Shown here: piece by piece, positions 57,290-64,000 of the stretch
Numbering within the stretch: the stretch's first letter is position 1
Layout of the letters: each line of letters opens with the position of its first letter
Assembly (NCBI GenBank): GCA_036898135.1
Contig: CM072512.1
Span: 46,139,808 to 46,203,807 of the forward strand
Origin: Oncomelania hupensis
Lineage: Eukaryota > Mollusca > Gastropoda > Littorinimorpha > Pomatiopsidae
DNA length: 64,000 nt
Reading direction: 5' to 3'
Notes under the pieces: generated by a model
Database searches by the model: none
Told to the model about the DNA's origin: nothing
What the model saw: only the letters and a program-made list of their open reading frames with translations
Program-made: the position numbers and the translations under genes

Positions 57290-58390
57290 GTAATGATCTG
57301 TTCTGAATGTATTGTGCTTAACTTGTTTTACAAACGCGCTCACGGGAGTAGAGCCGAGATAAGTAACTTACTCATTAAATGCGAGGCTCATCTTTATTCA
57401 GTGAATCAAGTGTAGAGACTCCATAACGTTTATTCACAATTTCTTCTTCGAATATTGTTTATACTCCGAAATGCCACACCAGCAACAGCTTGCCAGCAAT
57501 TACATAACACTATCTAACTTGAAACTGGTCGAGTCCAACAGTCACTTATATATATAGTGGGCTACAGCTCTTGTGCTATGGCATAACACTTGGGCCATGT
57601 TCAAGGTCCTTTTAGAGGAAACTGGCCCATTTCATTAAGAACGTTATTATATTGTTATTAGACCCACAGTGCGGCACATTCGTTTTTCCAAAACGCTACG
57701 CTGTAAGCCTCCTTCTAGTTATAATAAAAAGACTGTGCGTTATCTACAGCTGCGCTATCAAAGATCCACCCAACGCCCCTGTGATCACATGTAAGACTGC
57801 AACTGTCAATTTTCCTCTCACACACACATAAAAATCACAATAATTCACAAACAAGGTATTTTTTTTTAATTTATTTTAATAATCAATCTCTTTTGGAAGC
57901 ATGGATTAATACTTCACAGAAGTTAAAAACAAAAATGTCCATCTTTTTTTTTAAACACACACATTCATCGCACTTGTACACAACTATATTCTTAAGAGAT
58001 TTTCTAAAGCCTACTGGCTACCTCACATATAAATTTACACTGAAGAATATTTATGTACATTGAATATGTTTTGATTATAAAGTAAGCGAGGAAGCAGATT
58101 ATTTAGTTGCAGAAATAGCTTACATTGTCTTCCACATCGCCCCTTTTCATTGACAACAGTAATCCTGATTGCATGAAAAGTATGTCGCGATGTAAAATAA
58201 AATCAATAATGTGCACATGCACGAAGGCCTCATCAGTAATTTTTGGACTCGGGTTAGGCACCTTGTCCGAGTTTTTTTTTTCAAATAGAACACGTTTTGT
58301 TATGCAAAACACCCTGCATTTTATTGAACACATGACTATCTAGTATTTACATACATAAAATTAAACAAAATGGCATGAAATAAAATGTAA
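57290..58390. other. unassigned AT-rich DNA
   Basis: No exon or delimited element is seen apart from the inverted-repeat arm at 57705..57780. Confidence 0.3.
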
Positions 58391-58399
58391 ATTTAAAAA

Positions 58400-58920
58400 A
58401 ATGCAAATTATCTGATATTATTATTTATGCACCTAATCTAGACTTAGCTCTAGGCGCTTACATAAATTTAACTATAAAACAATACGAGGTAAACTCGTTA
58501 ATTATTGTAATCTTATATATAAAAACTAATGACTCTAAACACACACCTGCGAAAAATGCCTTTGCAGATATGTTTAATTCATTTCAACCTGTGGAAGGAA
58601 AATAATGAGTTTTAAGAGAGGGTTTAAATGACTGATTTGAAGATAAATTTCTAATAGAAACAGGCAGTATGTTAGTTCCAAAAACTAGGGCCCTGATAAG
58701 AGAAAGCACATTCACCATAAGACTGTTCGCACTTTTATCATCATATTGCTGCCACATACATTAAAAATAAAATCAAAAGTCCACTTTGGTAAGTATAGAG
58801 GAAGTTATTAGTTAAGTCACAGATCAAATGTGCCACTTTTACTAAACATATTAGTTTAAGAACATTTAAATTCAATACATATGAAGCATGTTCAACAGAA
58901 GATAATCAGTGTTATTTTTA
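58400..58920 (-). mobile_element. possible LINE 3' fragment
   Basis: CAGGCAGTATGTTAGTTCCA and AAAACTAGGGCCCTGATAAG resemble antisense C-terminal LINE sequence, preceded by CTCTAGGCGCTTAC-type tail sequence. Evidence is weak. Confidence 0.3.
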
Positions 58921-59002
58921 TTATTGGTCCACACAAAATTTAAAAAAAAGAAAAAAAAAAGAAAATGCTGTTTAATGAATAAAGTTTAACAATTTTATAT
59001 AC

Positions 59003-59004
<2 letters not shown>

Positions 59005-59073
<69 letters not shown>
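59005..59073. repeat. (TA)n microsatellite at the 3' end of the RTE element
   Basis: A pure TA array of about 66 bp directly abuts the TATCC tail. The other end of the LINE also meets TATATATA (61533..61540), suggesting insertion into a TA array. Confidence 0.9.
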
Positions 59074-59077
<4 letters not shown>

Positions 59078-61536
59078 TATCCTGTCCCATAACCCGAAGG
59101 TCGTAGGGGCACCACAGATGATCGTTTAACCAGCATACTCCATCTTTCTCTGTCCTCAGCAGCCCTCACGGCTTCGCTCAGTGTCAAACCAGTCCATTCT
59201 CGAATGTTGTCCTCCCACCTCTTTTTCGGTCTCCCCCTTCTTCTACCTCCTTGCACTGTGCCTTGCAGAATGGTCTTTGCAAGGCCTGATGATCTGGTGA
59301 CGTGGCCATACCATCGGAGTTTCCGTTTCTTCACCACTGTGAGCAGGTCATCGTGTTGTCCAATGGCTTGTGTGATGGTCTGTCGGACTTCGTCGTTGGT
59401 GATGTGTTGGGTATAGGAAATGCACAGAAGTCTTCTGTAGCACCTCATCTCCATGCTTTGTATTCTTCGTTGGAGATCTGCTGTGAGGGTCCATGCTTCG
59501 CAAGCATAGAGGAAGATGGAGATGACCAGAGAGCGCAGCAGTCTTACTTTGGAATGTAGACTGATGGTTCTGTCTTTCCAAATGGGCTTCAACCTTGTCA
59601 GGGCAGCAGTTGTTTGTGCGATCCTGGAGAGGACTTCCTGTCGAGACCCATTGTCTGACACAATGGCTCCTAAATATTTGAAGCTGTGCACTGTGTTGAG
59701 GGATTGGCCTTGTACTTTGATGTCCGTGTTGATGCCATTGGTGTTGTTGGTCATCATTTTGGTCTTCTCTGCACTTATTTCCATTCCATAAGCTCTGGAG
59801 GTGGTGTCAAGCCTCTGTACAAGCTGTTCAAGTTCTTGTTCCGCTCCAGCCAATCCATCAATATCATCCGCAAAACGAAGATTGGAGATTGCTCTGCCCC
59901 CTATGCTGACTGTGCCTTCGTGATCTGCAAGAGCATCTGACATGATGCGCTCTAGGAAGATGTTGAAGAGTGTTGGAGAGAGTAGGCATCCTTGACGCAC
60001 ACCGATTGTTGTTCTGAACCAGTTCCCGATGACGCTGTTATGGAGGACTGCACTGGTAGCCTTGTCATACAGGCTTTTGATGACTTCTATAATTTTAGGG
60101 CTGATGTTGTACACTTTCATGGTTGCCCATAGAGCTGCATGCCAGACTCGGTCAAATGCCTTCTTGAAGTCTATGAACACATGATATAGATGTTGTTGGT
60201 GCTGTAGGTATTTCTCACAGATTATTCTGAGGTTGAAAATCTGTTCAGTGGTACCTCGCCCTGCCATGAATCCTGCTTGTTCTTCAGCTATGATTTGTTC
60301 AGCTTGTGGTTTCAACCTGTTGAGTATTATTTTCAGGAGGACCTTGCTGGGATGGCTGATGAGGCTGATGGTGCGGTAATTTTCACACTCCTGAAGGTTA
60401 CCTTTTTTGGGAAGAGTGATGACAAGCGACTGGATCCATGGTGTAGGCCATTCCCCACTCTGCCAGATCTTGTTACAGATAATGGTGAGAGCATCAGTCA
60501 TCGCTTCTCCTCCTGCTTGTAGCAGTTCCGCTGGTATGTTGTCCACTCCCGCTGACTTCCCTTTCTTCAGCGATTGCACTGCTGCCTCAACTTCTTCCCG
60601 GAGAATTGGGAGGATTTCTTCTTCTTCTCTGCTCTCGGGACATGCTAGAACTGATGGGTCTCCATTTGGTTTATGGTTGTAAAGGTCAGAGCAGTACTCT
60701 GTCCAAGACTTCTTGTTCTTCTGTAAGGCAAATGCCAGACTTGCTTTGGATAGTGGAGACTTTGGGCTGTTTAACACTTGTCAGCCGCTTCACAGTCTGG
60801 TAGGCCTTCTTGCTGTTGTTCTTGTTCAGATTGTTCTCTATTTCCTGGCATTGATCTTCTATCCAGTTCTCCTTTGCTGTGTGCATGCCTTTTCGGATGT
60901 CATTGTTGATTTTTCGGTAGACATCAGCTCCCTGTGAGGTGTTCTTTTTCTTTTTTAACTCTCTTTGTTTATCACACAGATCCAAAAGTTCAAGTGTGAT
61001 CCACGGCTTCTTCTTTGGTCGGTGCTTGCCAAGGATCTCAGTGGCGGCATCTGTTACAGCTGAGTTGAAGGTATTGGTCATGGTGTTGGCATCTACTTCG
61101 CCTGCCCCCAAAATAAGCAGTGGTGCAAATTTCCCTCCAATTGTGGCCTGAAATATTTTTGCCACCTCCGGGTCTTGCAGTTTGTCCAGGTCGAACTTCA
61201 GCCTAGTGCACTTTGCTGTATTTACTCTCTTCAAATGGAGCCGGAAAGACATCATCACGAGATCGTGGTCACTTCCAATGTCTGCTCCTGGAAAAGTGCG
61301 TGTCCTGCCAATGTTGATGCTTGATCTGAAGCGTTTCTTGACCATGATGTAGTCGATCTGGTTGTGATGTTCCCCGCCGGGACTGTGCCATGTCCATCGT
61401 CTGGATTTTTTGTGGAGACCAAGCGTGTTTGCCAGTACCAGATTGTTGTATCTGGCAAACTCCAATAGCCTCAGACCCCTGTCATTTGTCTCGTTGTTGC
61501 AGTGGGGTCCGCATGTGTCTCCCCAGTTGTGGTATA
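59074..61536 (-). mobile_element. RTE-type LINE, 5'-truncated, one main frameshift
   Basis: The minus-strand part of the endonuclease (61536 to about 60780) contains LLEFARYNNLVLANTLG and NQIDYIMVKKRF, with SDHDLVMMSFRL as the catalytic SDH. A frameshift near 60710 separates it from a long intact reverse-transcriptase frame (to 59077). That frame has LPKKGNLQECENYRTISLIS, motif A FIDFKKAFDRVWH, motif B GVRQGCLLSPTLFNIF and motif C LRFADDIDGLAG. The C-terminus is KRKLRWYGHVTR…RPKKRWEDNIREWTGLTLS. The end is a GGATA repeat. Order and motifs suit the RTE clade. The N-terminal endonuclease is missing, so the copy is probably dead, though its RT core is well preserved. Fragments of the family lie at 9366, 23273, 24811 and 48070. 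Confidence 0.9.
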
Positions 61537-62610
61537 TATAAAATGTTATACACAAAATGCTTGCAAGCTTGAAACAAAAAGGTAAACTGTGCCACTATTA
61601 CTTTAAATATTGCTAAATAAAATTTTTAATAAAATGAAATGCTCCTTGACAAGACTGATGCAAGCTAAGCAAATTATAAATATGCTCTCAATTGTAATGT
61701 ATAACAATCCCCTTACCCTCCGTACGAAAAAACATACAACACGCAGAAAAACTTACTTCTTTTCATCAAATGCACTACTGGTCAAAATTAAAATAAATAT
61801 AACTGCTGGATGGAGAAAAAACAATACAGAAACTAAAATGGATCAGATTATATTTTTCAAAAATATTGATCTAATGATCTATTTACAATTGTAATGCTAC
61901 TGAATACAATGGTACAAAAGTATGGTTTAATATTAAATCTGAATGTAATAAAACAATAAAAACATGTTTTGGTCAAAATGCTAACAAAAGCAAAATCAGA
62001 TACAATGGTTCATGTCTGAAATAAAAGTATTGCACAAGAAACAAAAAGTTATACTTTTTTTTTAATGGTACATAGTGCCAACACCTCCAGGCACTGCACA
62101 AATGTCAACAAAATTGTCCTCATAATGTAGGTTTTCCTTAGTAAACTAAAGAAACAAAATTTAAATGTATGATAACTTTAGAAGACGAACAGAACACAAA
62201 ACTTCTCTACTGGCATAAAAATAGCAAATTCTTCAAATACACTACAATGAGCTTCATGTGAAGTTGTAACATCAGTGAACATACGTTTATTATAACTGCA
62301 TCCAGATCCTCCGAAGAGGATATTGATCAATAAATAAGATTTAAAACAGTTTGTACAGGATTAAAATGATGGTTTAGTTCACATCAAACTACCACTCACC
62401 AATACAAAATTGCATGCACACAGCAGCCTCATACCCACTGATTTAGCATACAAGTCAATCTTTTACTTTACTGCCACTTTGAAGTGTGGAGTATAATGAG
62501 AAATATTATTCACATGAGTAGACGTGTGGAGTTTTATGAAAAATATTCACACCACACACAAAACCAACAAATAAGACAATAGATATAATATATCCGAGAG
62601 AACCAAAGAT
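61537..62610. other. AT-rich DNA, no gene recognised
   Basis: The plus-strand frame at 61610..61894 is Lys/Ile/Thr-rich with no domain and is attributed to base composition. It may be 3' UTR or intron of the minus-strand gene ending at 63835. Confidence 0.3.
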
Positions 62611-62618
62611 ATGAATGA

Positions 62619-63447
62619 CAGAGTTGCCAACCCCCAAAAAAGTTTTCAGTAGTAAAAATTCTGAATTTCAGTAGTTTTATGACATTTTCAGTAGCCATAC
62701 GTCCTCGCATTTTTTTTTTACGAAGACATGCATACACAGTCTGCAACGAAGGTCGTGAAGAGTGTTTCCGCACGAATTATTGAGAGATTCATATCGGGCT
62801 TGAAGAAGGTGGCTACCGACTGAACAGGGACAAACTTTTCTGGATCAGGGCAACGACTTTTGTGACGGTTGCCATTCACGTGTCGCGTCACATCGTGGAA
62901 GCCGCCATGTTGAATGCTAAAATCTGCCAAGCACACTGTACAATACACGCTGTGTTTTGATCTCGATGACGCAGTGATGCCCGGAAATTTTTCAGAATAC
63001 TCTTTCCTGTACTCTTGATTTGCTGTCCTCTTCTTTTTTTCCTGGGCTTTCATCGCTAGTTTTCTTTCTTTTTGGCATCATGGATTCAAAATACGCCGCA
63101 CACAAACTTTTCTTCTCACGCTGTAGAACGTGACCCGGAAACGAAAGTGTCACAGAAAGGTCGAGGTTTTGTGCACCGATTGGCCGTTTGCAAAACCACT
63201 TCTCGGTAATTGGTCGAATTTCCTAACATGCAATGGGAGCGTGGTCTATTACACCGTGCACGCAAACTAAATGACCGTGACCTTGAGGTGCTACAGGAGG
63301 CACAGGCGCTCAATAAAACTCGTTAAAACTGTAATACTATCGTTGAAAATTGACTTTCCGTAGTAAATTTTCGATTTGCGTAGCTCCGTAGCCGCGTATT
63401 CATTTCCGGAGTAAACTACGGAAATTCCGTAGTGGTTGGCAACCCTG
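62619..63447 (-). mobile_element. hAT-like element with 6-bp target duplication
   Basis: The inverted ends CAGAGTTGCCAACC (62619..62632) and GGTTGGCAACCCTG (63434..63447; one mismatch) are flanked by GAATGA (62613..62618 and 63448..63453). Subterminal CAGTAG/CGTAG repeats crowd both ends. The 829-bp body holds one N-terminal zinc-finger frame of a transposase-like protein (62718..63053) and no catalytic domain. Confidence 0.8.
62718..63053 (-). pseudogene. hAT-type BED zinc-finger N-terminal fragment
   Basis: MKAQEKKKRTANQEYRKEYS leads to a finger with C-x2-C (YCTVCLADFSI) and H-x4-H (VTRHVNGNRHKS). Then come FFKPD and AETLFTTFVA, the usual start of the hAT transposase body. It breaks off there, and the last residues read through element DNA. 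It could act as a DNA-binding repressor only if it were expressed; nothing shows that. Confidence 0.65.
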
Positions 63448-63453
63448 GAATGA

Positions 63454-63834
63454 TTACAGAGGAAGGAAGAAGAGCTAAAGAAAGAAGCTTGTAAAAGAAA
63501 AGGACATTAAATGACTGTGCAGAAAACATTCAGTGGGACCATTTCTAAACATTCTGAAAAGACTGCTGAAGCAGACTCAGATCTAAACTCAATACCATTC
63601 CAGCAGAAAACTGCAATCATGTCATTTAAATGCAGTCATGTCAGGCAAGTGTAAAAACAGGAGAGACAAGACAGAACGAGATTGAAACAATTTTTGTTAA
63701 GAGATGACATGGTATGATTTGAATAAAAGTACTTTTTAGCATATTTACAATGAAATGCTCAGAAGTTCCCCGAGATCTTGCAGTGAACGGTTGTGTTGCT
63801 CTGAGCATCATGATGAAACACTGATGAACACAGA
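63454..63834 (-). other. probable 3' UTR of the minus-strand gene ending at 63835
   Basis: This stretch follows the stop codon of the terminal exon on the minus strand. It has no open frame of note. The hAT element inserted at its far end. Confidence 0.35.
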
Positions 63835-63918
63835 TTATACACAGCCACACAAAATCCTTTGTCGATGAGTTTCGTACAGTTCTTTCATCTGGGGGTAATC
63901 TCTGTTGGCATCTAAAAC
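63835..63918 (-). CDS. last coding exon of an unidentified minus-strand gene
   Basis: A TTTGTTTCAG acceptor (ending 63919) opens a phase-0 frame of 27 residues: VLDANRDYPQMKELYETHRQ then RILCGCV, stop TAA at 63835..63837. The sequence is non-repetitive and the acceptor is strong, so a real terminal exon is likely. The rest of the gene would lie beyond the window edge. I do not recognise the family. Confidence 0.5.
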   Translation of the reverse strand, partial: VLDANRDYPQMKELYETHRQRILCGCV

Positions 63919-64000
63919 CTGAAACAAACAATGGATGAAAACTCAATGCAAAAGGAAAACTACGTTTTATTCATCTTCAAAGGACTCAGGCCACTAGCAG

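Larger units (their letters stand above)
55534..57785. repeat. imperfect long inverted repeat flanking 2.2 kb
   Basis: GGTGGATCCTCGATAG…GTAGATAACGCGCAGCCTTT (about 55540..55605) pairs with the reverse complement of 57705..57780 (GGTGGATCTTTGATAG…GTAGATAACGCACAGTCTTT) at roughly 80% by eye. The interval contains the LINE fragments 55905..56275 and 56279..57030. It may be an old DNA element whose interior was replaced by later insertions. No target duplication could be fixed. Confidence 0.5.

Overview
The window is animal nuclear DNA from an intron-rich, repeat-laden genome. Short exons with consensus splice sites are scattered through long AT-rich introns full of non-LTR retrotransposons, hAT-type elements, tRNA-like SINEs and long (TA)n, (TC)n and (TTC)n tracts. 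The repeat mix suggests a lophotrochozoan, most likely a mollusc. That is inference: no species marker is present. There is no operon logic and there are no prokaryotic or CRISPR features.

Three host genes can be assembled exon by exon with consistent reading phases. (1) RPP21, a zinc-binding protein subunit of RNase P/MRP (5471..8756, +; 4 exons, 124 aa). (2) MSRB1, methionine-R-sulfoxide reductase B1, a selenoprotein (17656..21689, -; 4 exons, 111 aa). It has an in-frame TGA (selenocysteine) codon at 19181..19183 and a SECIS-like hairpin in the 3' UTR at 17501..17570. (3) A FAM227/FWWh-domain gene (21970..52111, +; at least 17 exons, 641 aa, plus a probable large alternative exon of about 298 aa). 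Its intron 1 (GTATCCTTTT donor) and its intron at 48530..48776 (ATATCCTTTG donor, TCCTTGAC branch site, terminal AC) look like minor-spliceosome (U12-type) introns.

RPP21 and an unidentified minus-strand gene (from 5171) are head to head across 299 bp. MSRB1 and the FAM227 gene are head to head across 280 bp. Both gaps are probable bidirectional promoters. Two further minus-strand gene fragments are present: a first coding exon near 37421 inside a FAM227 intron, and a last coding exon at 63835..63918.

The rest is mostly mobile DNA. Delimited insertions include five hAT-like elements (591..1776, 14727..16252, 23500..24033, 27043..27748, 62619..63447), a PIF/Harbinger-like element carrying a broken MADF exon (11975..12595), and a Tc1/mariner-type deletion derivative (49768..50144). 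There are also two opposite-strand copies of an unrecognised ~570-bp retroelement with 12-13-bp target duplications (12895..13471, 45447..46014). A 2.5-kb RTE-type LINE (59074..61536) accompanies several (GGATA)n-tailed RTE 3' fragments, and L2/CR1-like LINE fragments are numerous. A decayed relic at 11006..14060 carries an N-terminal zinc module resembling the RAG1 N-terminal region and has itself been hit by two later elements. A 24-bp minisatellite lies at 47340..47930. Three copies of a ~1-kb repeat dense in TCAAGGTCA motifs lie at 26812..28660, 41255..42300 and 46305..47305.
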